Positions 54,306 to 62,725 of a stretch of DNA of 64,000 nucleotides are shown one piece after another; position 1 is the first letter of the stretch; the number at the start of each line of letters is the position of its first letter. The notes under the pieces were generated by a model. The model did no database searches and was not told the origin of the DNA. It saw only the letters and a list, made by a program, of their open reading frames with translations. The stretch spans positions 1 through 64,000 of the forward strand of contig NZ_RCDI01000002.1 in NCBI RefSeq assembly GCF_003675875.1. Reading direction: 5' to 3'. Source of the DNA: Halostella limicola. GTDB lineage: Archaea; Halobacteriota; Halobacteria; Halobacteriales; Natronoarchaeaceae. A program made the position numbers and the translations under genes.

Positions 54306-56116
54306 CAGAGATAGATTCACTCCGACCGCTCGCCGCGGTTCTCGCGGCCGCGCTCCCCATCGTCGCGATACTCGCGTCGCACCGCCGACCGAACGTCCGC
54401 GAGGGGTGGTCCGTCGCGTCCGCGCTCGGGACCTTCGCCGTCGTCGCGAGCATGGTCCCCGGCGTGCTCGGCGGCGATGTCTACGTGACCGACCTGGGAA
54501 CCTTCGTCTTCGGCGTGGAGTTCGCGCTCCGGGCCGACGGGCTCGGGACGCTGTTCGCCCTGCTCGCGAGCTTCCTCTGGATCATCACGACGTTCTACAG
54601 CATCGGCTACATGCGCGGGCTCGACGAGCACGACCAGACGCGCTACTTCGCGTCGTTCGCCGCCAGCGTCGCCGCCGCGGTCGGCGTCGCGTTCGGATCG
54701 AACCTGCTCGTGCTGTTCGTCTTCTACGAGCTGCTGACCGTCGCGACGTACCCGCTGGTCACCCACGACGAGGACGCCGAGGCCCGCGCGGCCGGCCGGA
54801 AGTACCTCACCTACACGTTCGGGGGCGGCGTCGCCGTCCTCGCCGGCATCGTGCTCGTCTACTGGCTCACCGGCACCGTCGCGTTCGCCGCCGGCGGCAT
54901 CGAGGGGCTCGGAACCGCCGACCCGACACTGGCCCGCGCGGCCTTCGCGTTGCTCGCGGGCGGCTTCGGCGTCAAGGCCGCCCTGATGCCGATGCACTCC
55001 TGGCTCCCGGACGCGATGGTAGCGCCGACGCCCGTCTCCGGCCTGCTGCACGCCGTCGCGGTCGTCAAGAGCGGCGTCTTCGGCGTCGCCCGCGTCGTCC
55101 TCGACGTGTTCGGCCCGGAGGCGGTCGCGGACCTGGGCGTCGGCGTCGCGCTCGCCGCGGTCGCCGCGTTCACGCTGCTGACCGCGAGCGTCATCGCCCT
55201 GCGGCAGGACAACCTGAAGCGCCGCCTCGCGTACTCGACGGTGAGCCAGCTGTCGTACATCGTGCTCGGCCTCGGCGTCGGCGCGTACGACGCCACCGGA
55301 CTGGCGATGACCGGCGGCCTGCTGCACATCCCCGCCCACGCGTTCATGAAGCTCACCCTGTTCTTCTGCGCGGGCGCGATCCACGTCGAGACCCACACCG
55401 ACGACATCAGCAACATGGCGGGCATCGGCCGGCGGATGCCGCTGACGATGGCGGCGTTCGGCGTCGCCAGCCTCGGCATGGCCGGCATCCCGCTGCTGGC
55501 CGGGTTCGTCAGCAAGTGGTACCTGCTCCTCGGCAGCGTCTCCGCGGGCTACGCCGTCTTCGCCGTCGCGCTCCTGCTCTCCGGCGTGCTGAACATCGCG
55601 TACTTCTGGCCGATCGTCTATCAGGCGTTCTTCCAGACCGCCGCCGACGCCGACACCAAGCCGCTCATCGAGAACCCGTTCGGCGGCAAGGCGACGCCCT
55701 CGGCGGTGGCGGCCCGCGACGACGCCGCCAACCCGCTCCGCCCGGACGGCGGCGACCGCGACGACCGCAACGACCGCGTCCGCGACGATGAAGAGACGTA
55801 CGCCGTCGACCAGTACCCGAGCGACCACCTCGCCGACGACGGGGAGTCGGCGGACGGAGACGTGGAACGCGACGGTGATCACGAACACCACGGCTACGAC
55901 GAGTACGAGGACAAGGACCCCGAGCACCACCACGACCACCACGCCGGGCCGCCCGCTGGCGGGTGGGAACGGCGCGGGTTCGGCGACGAGAGCACGTGGT
56001 TCATGCTCGGCCCCATCTCGACGGCCGCGCTCGGGGCCATCGCGCTGGGCGTCGTCCCCCACTCGGCCGTGTTCCTGCGCATCGTCGACCACGTCGTCAC
56101 GGGGGTGATGGGCTGA
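54302..56116 (+). CDS. Mrp antiporter large subunit 2 with His-rich acidic loop
   Basis: A 604-residue NuoL/M/N-type subunit. All four key residues are present: Glu in FVFYELLTVATYPL, Lys in GVKAALMPMHSWLPDA, Lys in AVVKSGVFGVAR and Lys in GFVSKWYLLLG. Before the last helix there is a hydrophilic insert of about 110 residues (about 460-570), rich in Asp and Glu and in His (DGDHEHHGYDE, DPEHHHDHHAG). Such a stretch could bind metal ions. The frame overlaps the neighbours by 4 and 1 bases. Confidence 0.9.
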   Translation: MTEIDSLRPLAAVLAAALPIVAILASHRRPNVREGWSVASALGTFAVVASMVPGVLGGDVYVTDLGTFVFGVEFALRADGLGTLFALLASFLWIITTFYSIGYMRGLDEHDQTRYFASFAASVAAAVGVAFGSNLLVLFVFYELLTVATYPLVTHDEDAEARAAGRKYLTYTFGGGVAVLAGIVLVYWLTGTVAFAAGGIEGLGTADPTLARAAFALLAGGFGVKAALMPMHSWLPDAMVAPTPVSGLLHAVAVVKSGVFGVARVVLDVFGPEAVADLGVGVALAAVAAFTLLTASVIALRQDNLKRRLAYSTVSQLSYIVLGLGVGAYDATGLAMTGGLLHIPAHAFMKLTLFFCAGAIHVETHTDDISNMAGIGRRMPLTMAAFGVASLGMAGIPLLAGFVSKWYLLLGSVSAGYAVFAVALLLSGVLNIAYFWPIVYQAFFQTAADADTKPLIENPFGGKATPSAVAARDDAANPLRPDGGDRDDRNDRVRDDEETYAVDQYPSDHLADDGESADGDVERDGDHEHHGYDEYEDKDPEHHHDHHAGPPAGGWERRGFGDESTWFMLGPISTAALGAIALGVVPHSAVFLRIVDHVVTGVMG

Positions 56117-57879
56117 TGGTGGAGTTCACGGCCGTCCCGCCGGCCCTGCCCGTGCTGGTCGTCGCGCTCCTCCTGCCGCTCCTGTCGCGTCGGGTCGGCC
56201 ACGCCCTCGGCGTGCTGGTCACCGCGGCCGTGCTGGCCTGGTCGTACCTCGTCCCCGAGGGGGCGTACCTCGACGTCGCCTTCCTCGGCTTCGACGCCGT
56301 GCTGTTCAACGTCGACCAGTTCTCGCGCATCATGGGGATCATCTTCGGCCTCATCGGCGCGACCGCGGTGGTCTACTCCTACTACAGCGACGCGCGGAAC
56401 GTCCAGACCGCGTACGCGCTGTCGTACGTCGGGACGAGCCTCGGGGCCGTCTTCGCCGGCGACTGGCTCACCCTGATCTTCTTCTGGGAGCTGATGGCTA
56501 TCACCAGCACGCTGCTGGTGTGGGACTACGGCGGCCCCGCCGTGCGCGCGGGCTTCCGGTACGCCCTGCTGCACGGCATCGGCGGCAGCCTGCTGATGGC
56601 CGGCATCGTCTGGCACTACGCCGAGGTGGGCACGTTCCTGTTCGGCTCGCTTGAGGGGGTCGCTCACGCGCCCGGGATGGCCGGCACCGTCCCGCAGGTG
56701 CTCGCCGCGCTCGGCATCGGCGTCAACGTGGGCTTCGTCGGCCTGCACGCCTGGCTCCCGGACACGTACCCGCGGCCCCACATCGCCGCGAGCGTGTTCC
56801 TCTGCGTGTTCACCACGAAGACCGGCGTCTACGGCATGTTCCGCGCGTTCCCCGACGGCCACGTCTGGATCGCGTACATGGGCGGGGCGATGGCCGTCTT
56901 CGGCGCGTCGATGGCGCTGCTCCAGAACGACATGCGCCGCCTGCTCTCCTACCACATCCAGTCGCAGGTCGGCTACATGGTCGCCGGCGTCGGCATCCCC
57001 GCCGCGCTCGCGACCTCCGGCGCGTTCGGCCACGTGTTCAACCACATCCTCTACAAGAGCCTGCTGTTCATGACCGTCGGCGCGGTCATCTACCGCACCG
57101 GCGAGGAGAGCCTGAAGAAGGTCGGCGGCCTCGCCCGCGAGATGCCGGTGACGGCGCTCGCGTTCACCGTCGCGGCGCTCTCCATCGCCGGGTTCCCCGG
57201 CTTCAACGGCTTCGTCAGCAAGGGGATGGTCGTGACGGCGGCCCACAAGAAGCACTGGGACGCGCTGTGGTACCTCCTGCTCGCCGGTGGCGTCGGCACG
57301 TTCATGTCGTTCATCAAGCTCGGCTACTACGTCTTCTACCACGGCGACCGGAGCCACAGCGTCCCGGACGCGAACCGCGGCCAGCAGGTCGCGATGCTGT
57401 CTATCGCCGCGCTCTGTGTGGTCTACGGGCTCGTCCCCGACGCGCTGTTCGCCATCCTCCCCGGCCAGGGCGCCGAGGAGGCCCACCCCTACACGATCCC
57501 GCACATCCAGGAGGTGCTCGTGCTCGCCGCGATCGCCCTCGTCGGCTTCTTCCTCCTGAAGAAGCCGCTGAAGAAGCTCGCCGGCGTCCCGGACGTCGAC
57601 GCGGTGTACGAGCCGCTCACGTTCTACGGGACGCGGGGCGTCGTCCGCGGCGTCACGGAGGCGTACGCCGCCGTCGACCGCGCCGCCGTCGCGGTCGCCG
57701 AGTCGGCGATGGCGGCCGCCCGCGACCCGGCACGGGTGAAGCGATACGTCCCCGGCGGTCGGGAGGAGATCGGGATGGACCCCGAGCAGGGCCACGCCCC
57801 GATGGACACCACCGTCGGCACCAGTATCCTGATCCTGACGGTCGTGCTGACGCTCGCGCTGGTGGTGCTGCTCGCCTGA
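56116..57879 (+). CDS. Mrp antiporter large subunit 3 lacking the helix-7 lysine
   Basis: A 587-residue NuoL/M/N-type subunit, last gene of the operon. The helix-5 glutamate (FFWELMAITSTLL), helix-8 lysine (FTTKTGVYGMFR) and helix-12 lysine (GFVSKGMVVTA) are present, but the conserved helix-7 lysine is Asn204 (GVNVGFVGLHAWLPD) and the following Pro is Gly. A C-terminal soluble stretch precedes a final helix. It starts one base before the end of the previous gene's stop. Confidence 0.9.
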   Translation: MVEFTAVPPALPVLVVALLLPLLSRRVGHALGVLVTAAVLAWSYLVPEGAYLDVAFLGFDAVLFNVDQFSRIMGIIFGLIGATAVVYSYYSDARNVQTAYALSYVGTSLGAVFAGDWLTLIFFWELMAITSTLLVWDYGGPAVRAGFRYALLHGIGGSLLMAGIVWHYAEVGTFLFGSLEGVAHAPGMAGTVPQVLAALGIGVNVGFVGLHAWLPDTYPRPHIAASVFLCVFTTKTGVYGMFRAFPDGHVWIAYMGGAMAVFGASMALLQNDMRRLLSYHIQSQVGYMVAGVGIPAALATSGAFGHVFNHILYKSLLFMTVGAVIYRTGEESLKKVGGLAREMPVTALAFTVAALSIAGFPGFNGFVSKGMVVTAAHKKHWDALWYLLLAGGVGTFMSFIKLGYYVFYHGDRSHSVPDANRGQQVAMLSIAALCVVYGLVPDALFAILPGQGAEEAHPYTIPHIQEVLVLAAIALVGFFLLKKPLKKLAGVPDVDAVYEPLTFYGTRGVVRGVTEAYAAVDRAAVAVAESAMAAARDPARVKRYVPGGREEIGMDPEQGHAPMDTTVGTSILILTVVLTLALVVLLA

Positions 57880-57961
57880 CTGCTCCGCCGCGCGGGCCGA
57901 CCCCGCCTCGCGACCGGCGGTTTCGGTGCAGTTTTTACGCGTGGGGCTCCGACAGTGAGCC

Positions 57962-58333
57962 ATGCTGGGCGACTCCGACGACGACGGTCTGTTCGGGATG
58001 GAGGGGGGGACGACCTCCGAGGAGTCGGATCTCGGGCCGGACGTCCCCTCCGTCGACCCGCCGGAAGCGCCGTCGGTCGACAGTACCGACGCGCCCTCAA
58101 CGGACGTTCCGTCGGTGGAGATGCCGTCGGACGACGTTCCCGGCGACCTCAAAGCGGCGTTCTGGACGCTCGTGATCATCGCCAACGGCGTCGTCCTGGC
58201 GTTCAGCCTCGGCCTCATGTTCATCGGCTTCCGGGGGAACTGGGAACTGGGCGGCCGCCTGCTGATCGCGGCCGGTCTCCTCGCGTTTCTCGGGTGGCGC
58301 GTGCACCGGCGGTACGAGCGCCGTGACGAGTAG
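57962..58333 (+). CDS. Small membrane protein with acidic Ser/Pro-rich N-terminus
   Basis: A 123-residue protein: residues 1-60 are disordered and rich in Asp, Ser, Pro and Glu with repeats of the type SVDPPEAPSVDSTDAPSTD; residues 65-85 and 95-112 are two transmembrane helices (AAFWTLVIIANGVVLAFSLG). I recall such haloarchaeal proteins near Mrp operons but cannot name a function. Confidence 0.65.
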   Translation: MLGDSDDDGLFGMEGGTTSEESDLGPDVPSVDPPEAPSVDSTDAPSTDVPSVEMPSDDVPGDLKAAFWTLVIIANGVVLAFSLGLMFIGFRGNWELGGRLLIAAGLLAFLGWRVHRRYERRDE

Positions 58334-58542
58334 TCGCGCCGGCTGTCGGAATTCGATCTGATTATCCGCGAGAAGCCCTGCTGACCGGTTGAGCGGCCGT
58401 ATCGTGCGGCATTTCAGTAATGACTACTACGTGACACGAATCGGGAATAGCTTATATGTGAGGAAGGATTGGGCGAAGGTATGGAACGTCGCCAGACCGG
58501 CCGCCCCCACGCCGGTCGTACGCGACGGTCCCTCCCCCACAC

Positions 58543-59157
58543 ATGGCAAGCGTACCGATGAGTACCAGCCCGGATGCCCAGACTACCGATTCGACCGACG
58601 ACGAGGACAGCGTACTCTCGAAGACCGAGATATTCGACGTACTCCGCAACCAGCGCCGCCGTTTCGTGCTGCAATATCTCAAGCGCAACGAGACGCCCGT
58701 CGAACTCGGCGACCTCGCGACCCAGGTCGCCGCCTGGGAGTACGACGCGAGCGTCGACGACGTCACCTCCGCGCAGCGAAAGCGGGTGTACACCACGCTC
58801 CAGCAGACCCACCTGCCCAAGATGGACGAGGCGGGCATCGTCGAGTACGACTCCTCTCGCGGCACCATCCGAGGCACGGACGCCACGGAGGACCTCTCGG
58901 TGTACCTGGAGATCGTCCCGGGCAACGAGTTCGCGTGGCGCGAGTACTACCTCTCGCTCGGCGCGGTCAGTTGCGCCCTCGTCGCAGCCCTGTGGGGCCA
59001 CGTCTACCCGTTCACGCTCGTCTCCGATCTCGTCTGGGCCACGGTCATCGCGGTCGTCGTCACCCTCTCCGCGGTCGCGCACGTCTACCACGAGCGCAAC
59101 ATGCGCCTCGGCCAGCAGGAAGTGCCGCCGGAACTCGGCTACGACGCCGACGACTGA
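58543..59157 (+). CDS. DUF7344-type winged-helix protein with two membrane helices
   Basis: A 204-residue protein. About residues 25-115 form one winged-helix module ([20 protein letters not shown], then [19 protein letters not shown]), the same type found twice in the regulator at 29696-30877. Residues 135-190 are two transmembrane helices. The membrane-tethered HTH would let a membrane signal reach DNA, which is inference. ATGs at 58543 and 58558 are both possible; a TATA-like gcttatatg near 58448-58456 leaves a leader of about 60 bases. Confidence 0.78.
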   Translation: MASVPMSTSPDAQTTDSTDDEDSVLSKTEIFDVLRNQRRRFVLQYLKRNETPVELGDLATQVAAWEYDASVDDVTSAQRKRVYTTLQQTHLPKMDEAGIVEYDSSRGTIRGTDATEDLSVYLEIVPGNEFAWREYYLSLGAVSCALVAALWGHVYPFTLVSDLVWATVIAVVVTLSAVAHVYHERNMRLGQQEVPPELGYDADD

Positions 59158-59264
59158 GCGACGACCTCGGCGACCGACGGTCGCAACCCGATTTCGGCTT
59201 CGAGTGGCGGGACGTATCGGAACGACATCCAGTATCTTTTACTGAGTGGCCGAGTAGCCCCGAT

Positions 59265-59831
59265 ATGGATCAGTTACGGCGGTCCCTGTTGGACGCTCCG
59301 ATCATCGAGAAGGACGGCTATCACTACTTCGTACACCCGATCAGCGACGGTGTCCCGATGCTCGAACCCGGACTGCTCCGGGAGATCGTCATCAAACTCA
59401 TCCGGAAGGCAGACCTGGAGGACGTTGACAAGATCGTCACGCCGGCGGCGATGGGCATCCACATCAGCACCGCCGTCTCGCTGATGACCGACATCCCGCT
59501 CGTGGTCATCCGCAAGCGCCAGTACGGGCTGGACGGCGAGGTCGCGCTGTTCCAGGAGACCGGCTACAGCGAGAGCGAGATGTACATCAACGACGTCGAC
59601 CAGGGCGACCGCGTGCTGGTGCTCGACGACGTGCTCTCGACGGGCGGCACGCTCAAGGCGATCCTCACCTCGCTGGAGGACATCGGCGCGGACGTCGTCG
59701 ACACCGTCGCCGTGATCAAGAAGGCCGGCCCCAACGAGCTCGACGACACGGAGTACGACGTGAAGACCCTGATCAACGTCGACGTGCAGGACGGCGAGGT
59801 CGTCATCGTCGACGAGAACGGCGACGGGTAG
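59265..59831 (+). CDS. hpt: Hypoxanthine/adenine phosphoribosyltransferase-like protein
   Basis: A 188-residue type I phosphoribosyltransferase of the archaeal Hpt family, used in purine salvage. The PRPP motif [13 protein letters not shown] is intact; the N-terminal [22 protein letters not shown] (quoted in part as [15 protein letters not shown]) and the [13 protein letters not shown] loop match the family. Substrate choice (hypoxanthine, guanine or adenine) is not decided by sequence. ATG at 59265; the TATA-like cttttac lies about 27 bases upstream. Confidence 0.9.
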   Translation: MDQLRRSLLDAPIIEKDGYHYFVHPISDGVPMLEPGLLREIVIKLIRKADLEDVDKIVTPAAMGIHISTAVSLMTDIPLVVIRKRQYGLDGEVALFQETGYSESEMYINDVDQGDRVLVLDDVLSTGGTLKAILTSLEDIGADVVDTVAVIKKAGPNELDDTEYDVKTLINVDVQDGEVVIVDENGDG

Positions 59832-59891
59832 AGTCGGCAAGCCACGCTCCGGGGCTGGCACTTATTCGCCTCACTCCCGTACACCCTCTCG

Positions 59892-60578
59892 ATGACATCC
59901 GTACTGTTCGTCGTCAGCGAAGAGGGGTACTGGGGAGAGGAGTGTGCCACGCCGTTCCAGATGCTGTCGGACCGGGACGTGGACATCGACGTCGCGACGC
60001 CGAGCGGCAACAAGCCGGTCGTCGACGACCGGTCCGTCGACCCGGAAACGGTCGGCGAGGACACCGTCGAGGAGGTCATGGACGTCCACGACGACGACCG
60101 GATGGTCAACCCGATGCCCGTGGCGAAGGCCGACGCCGACATGTACGACGCCGTCGTGTTCCCCGGCGGTCACGGCACCGAGTGGGACGTGAACCAGGAC
60201 ACGCAGGCGCGACAGCTCCTGCGCGAGACCGTCGAGGGCGACGACGGCGTCGCGCTCGTCGTCTGTCACGCCGTCGGCATCCTCGCGTTTACCCGCGACA
60301 GCGACGGTGACTTCCTCGCGGAGGGCCGGGACGTCACCGGCTTCCCCAACGAGTGGGAGGAGGACATCGTCGACGAGAACGACCTGATGCCCGACGGGCG
60401 CAAGATGCCCTACTGGGTCGAGGACGAGGTCAAGGCCGTCGGCGCGAACTGGGACGCCGAGCTCGACGCCGACGAGAGCGTCACCCACGACGGCGACCTG
60501 ATCACCGGCCGCGGCCCCGGGTCCTCTCACGCCGCCGGCACGGCACTGCTGGAGCGCCTCGGCGTCGAGGCGAACTGA
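59892..60578 (+). CDS. DJ-1/PfpI family protein (Hsp31-like)
   Basis: A 228-residue class I amidotransferase-like protein. The nucleophile elbow Cys is in ALVVCHAVGILAF, a nearby Glu in VSEEGYWGEE and the FPGGHGTEWD loop match the Hsp31/PfpI group, whose members act as chaperones or glyoxalase III-type enzymes. A methylglyoxal synthase is encoded 3 kb downstream, which makes a role in aldehyde metabolism worth testing. ATG at 59892. Confidence 0.85.
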   Translation: MTSVLFVVSEEGYWGEECATPFQMLSDRDVDIDVATPSGNKPVVDDRSVDPETVGEDTVEEVMDVHDDDRMVNPMPVAKADADMYDAVVFPGGHGTEWDVNQDTQARQLLRETVEGDDGVALVVCHAVGILAFTRDSDGDFLAEGRDVTGFPNEWEEDIVDENDLMPDGRKMPYWVEDEVKAVGANWDAELDADESVTHDGDLITGRGPGSSHAAGTALLERLGVEAN

Positions 60579-60645
60579 ACGGCGGTCGGGACCACGAACA
60601 CTCGTTTTCCGCGGCTCGCGCGACGCCCGTCAGTCGACCGTCCGG

Positions 60646-61566
60646 TCACAGCGGCGGGAGGCCGGCCTCGATCTCGTCGCGGCGGTCCTCCAGCCACTCG
60701 GGCAGCACGAGACGCTCGCCCAGTTCGTCGAGGTCCTCGTCGACCGTGTACCCGGGCTCTTTCGTCGCGAACTCGAAGAGGACGCCGCCGCTCTCGCGCG
60801 CGTACACTGATCGGAACCACTTCCGGTCGATGATCTCCGTGGGGCGAAGCCCCTGCTCCATCAGCACGTCGCGCCACTCCTCCTGCTCGTCTCCCTCCAC
60901 GCGGAACGCGACGTGGTGGACCGTCCCCGCACCCGGTTGCCCCTGGGGCATCTGCGGGTCCTCGCAGAGGTCGACGACGTAACCGAGGTCGCCGCTGGAC
61001 TCGTAGCGGTGGCGGTCCCGCTCGGACTCGGTCTCGCTGTACCCCATCGTTTCCAGCAGGTCGGCCGTCGGGCCGACCGTCGACAGCGACAACGTCACCC
61101 CGAAGAACCCGCAGATAGCGTGCTCGGCCGGTACGGGGCTCTCGGGGAGGTTCGGCTCCGGCGCGTCAGCGCGCGCGACGAGTTCCAGCGGGAGCCCGTC
61201 GGGGTCCTCGAACGAGAGCACGGCGTCGCCGAACCGCTCGGTCGGGCCGTCGACGTCCACCGCCTCGTCGGCGAGGCGGTCCGCCCAGTAGTCGAGCGAC
61301 CCCTCCGGCACCAGAAACGAGACGGTGCTCGCCTGCCCCGTTCCGACGCGCCCCTGTCGGGCGTTCGTGTACGGGAAGAACGTCATGCTCGTGCCGGGCG
61401 TCCCCTCGTGGTCGGCGTAGAACAGGTGGTAGACGGACACGTCGTCCTGGTTCACGCTCCGCTTGACGAAGCGGAGTCCCAGTGTCTCCGTGTAGAACGC
61501 GAGGTTCTCGCCGGGGTCGCTCCCGATGGCCGTCACGTGGTGGATGCCGGGAATGTCCGTGGGCAT
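60646..61566 (-). CDS. Ring-cleaving dioxygenase-like VOC protein (MhqO type)
   Basis: A 306-residue protein with two tandem glyoxalase/VOC domains (start GIHHVTAIGSDPGENLAFY; second domain GFFGVTLSLSTVGPTADLLE). Metal ligands are likely His in HHVTAI, His in TVHHVAFRVE and Glu in VLFEFAT. Related bacterial proteins take part in hydroquinone or catechol resistance. The ring substrate is not established. It is transcribed alone on the minus strand. Confidence 0.85.
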   Translation of the reverse strand: MPTDIPGIHHVTAIGSDPGENLAFYTETLGLRFVKRSVNQDDVSVYHLFYADHEGTPGTSMTFFPYTNARQGRVGTGQASTVSFLVPEGSLDYWADRLADEAVDVDGPTERFGDAVLSFEDPDGLPLELVARADAPEPNLPESPVPAEHAICGFFGVTLSLSTVGPTADLLETMGYSETESERDRHRYESSGDLGYVVDLCEDPQMPQGQPGAGTVHHVAFRVEGDEQEEWRDVLMEQGLRPTEIIDRKWFRSVYARESGGVLFEFATKEPGYTVDEDLDELGERLVLPEWLEDRRDEIEAGLPPL

Positions 61567-61633
61567 ACCAACGTCTACCGGAGCGACGATGATAACGGTA
61601 GGGACGAGAGGGGAAGCGGGCTGACGCTCCGGA

Positions 61634-61789
61634 TCACTCGACCCGAACGAGGCGACTGTTCCAGCACTCGGAACACCCCTCCACCCTTGACCCGTACGTA
61701 CAGCCGCAGACGTCGCACTTGAACACCGACCGCTTCCGTTCGATTCCCAGGATCCGTTCTACGTACTGTCTGATACTCTTCGCGCTCAT
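61634..61789 (-). CDS. 51-residue zinc-ribbon-like small protein
   Basis: A small ORF of 51 residues read on the minus strand from ATG 61789: MSAKSIRQYVERILGIERKR at the start, then a four-cysteine element CDVCGCTYGSRVEGCSEC with C-x2-C pairs (and one extra Cys). The pattern suggests a zinc ribbon. A good TATA box (ttatataa, 61828-61835) lies about 39 bases upstream. Such small zinc-finger proteins are common in haloarchaea; some influence stress and biofilm behaviour, but no function can be assigned here. Confidence 0.75.
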   Translation of the reverse strand: MSAKSIRQYVERILGIERKRSVFKCDVCGCTYGSRVEGCSECWNSRLVRVE

Positions 61790-61827
61790 GGCGTCGTTCG
61801 GACTGCGGTGTTTCCATTCTCCCGAAA

Positions 61828-61835
61828 TTATATAA
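61828..61835 (-). promoter_or_regulatory. TATA box of the 51-residue zinc protein gene
   Basis: The palindromic ttatataa in AT-rich DNA is the best TATA-type element in the window, 39-46 bases before the ATG at 61789. Confidence 0.6.
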
Positions 61836-61976
61836 GCTTGCTGGTAGTTATGTAATTCTAGTAATTAGAAACTCGTTGAAATAACGCCGTTCCGTCCGTA
61901 GTACCCGGATTCGACGATTCGGATCGTCGTGTCCACGCAAGTATGTGTAGCACGGTTCCCGAGAGGTTCACCGTAC

Positions 61977-61995
61977 GCGGGAGGTAGATATGAAC
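61977..61995 (-). repeat. Partial copy of the initiator tRNA-Met 3' end
   Basis: Plus-strand 61977-61995 matches 62117-62135 (T-arm and acceptor 3' half of the tRNA) in 18 of 19 bases, in the same orientation, 140 bases away. Such short copies of a tRNA 3' end are typical att-site scars left by integrated elements. Confidence 0.6.
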
Positions 61996-62114
61996 CACGC
62001 GAAACGCTCGCTCCGCTCGCATCTCTCTCGTTCACATCGACAGTTCTGTTTTACAGAACTCGGTCGTCGTTCGGCGACGAGACGCCTCGCTGAGAAGTTG
62101 AATTCTGGAAAAGT

Positions 62115-62188
62115 AGCGGGAGGTAGATTTGAACTACCGGTCTGCGGGTTATGAGCCCGCCGGAATCTCCTGGCTATCCCATCCCGCT
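62115..62188 (-). tRNA. Initiator tRNA-Met, anticodon CAT
   Basis: A full cloverleaf of 74 bases on the minus strand: acceptor AGCGGGA/TCCCGCT, anticodon arm CGGGCTCATAACCCG with three consecutive G-C pairs next to the loop, T-arm GGTAG-TTCAAAT-CTACC, discriminator A. The A1-T72 end pair and the GGG/CCC anticodon stem mark it as the archaeal initiator. A TATA-like cttaatt lies about 28 bases upstream. No intron is present. Confidence 0.95.
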
Positions 62189-62248
62189 ACATCTTCGTAA
62201 CGCGGTTTGCCAATTAAGGGTTGTGATTCCGTCGCCGTGTGCGGGGTT

Positions 62249-62725
62249 CTACCGTTCCCCGGCGACGCGCCACGTAAAGAGGCTCTCGGCGACGTAGTTG
62301 ACGACGAGGCCGACGCCGATGCCGGTCAGGTTGGCGGCGAGGAACCAGAAGTCCACGCCGGCGACGGCGATAGAGACGTCGAAGGACCGGTACACGACCG
62401 AGAAGACGACGGTCGCGACGAGGACGCCGCCGGCGCGGACCAGATTCGAGGTGAGGAGACGGCGGAGGAACGGTACCACCCCCGTCGTTCCCTGGTCGGC
62501 GAAGGTCCAGTGCTCGTTGATCAGGAACATGACGACGATGGCCGCCTCCGCCCCGGCGAGCTTCGCGGGTTCCGGCGCGACGCCGGCGTGGAGGAGCCCG
62601 CCGAGCACCGCGTTGTCGATGACCGCGCCGAGCGCGCCGACCGAGGCGAACTGCCCGAAGCGGACGCCGGAGACGAGCGCGCGGAGCCGCAGTCGGAGGC
62701 CGTCGAGGACGGAGCGGTCACTCAT
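62249..62725 (-). CDS. GtrA-family membrane protein
   Basis: A 158-residue protein with four transmembrane helices. The N-terminal RFGQFASVGALGAVIDNAVL and the later INEHWTFAD are the GtrA hallmarks. GtrA proteins help move lipid-linked sugars across the membrane. It overlaps the upstream GT2 gene by 8 bases, so the two form an operon for making and flipping a polyprenol-linked sugar. Confidence 0.9.
   Translation of the reverse strand: MSDRSVLDGLRLRLRALVSGVRFGQFASVGALGAVIDNAVLGGLLHAGVAPEPAKLAGAEAAIVVMFLINEHWTFADQGTTGVVPFLRRLLTSNLVRAGGVLVATVVFSVVYRSFDVSIAVAGVDFWFLAANLTGIGVGLVVNYVAESLFTWRVAGER

Larger units (their letters stand above)
61790..62114. other. Intergenic region with tRNA 3'-end fragment and a hairpin
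   Basis: A 325-base region without protein genes. It holds the zinc-protein promoter at its left end, a partial copy of the initiator tRNA-Met 3' part at 61977-61995, a perfect hairpin at 62042-62060 (agttctgt/acagaact, 3-base loop), and then the tRNA end at 62115. Base composition is lower in GC than in the surroundings. Confidence 0.6.

Noticed and set aside
54317-56092. Minus-strand open frame of 591 codons opposite Mrp subunit 2
   Set aside because: No membrane segments or motifs; shadow of the antiporter gene.
55894-58224. Minus-strand open frame of 776 codons opposite Mrp subunit 3
   Set aside because: Composition (Glu, Asp, Arg, His-rich) is that of an antisense shadow; the plus strand encodes a clear antiporter subunit.
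61575-61817. 80-codon minus-strand frame overlapping the small zinc protein
   Set aside because: Arg/Ser/Leu-rich with no motif; the frame with the cysteine pairs, starting at 61789, is the better candidate.
61977-61995. A second tRNA-Met gene
   Set aside because: Only 19 bases match; no anticodon arm or 5' half is present.
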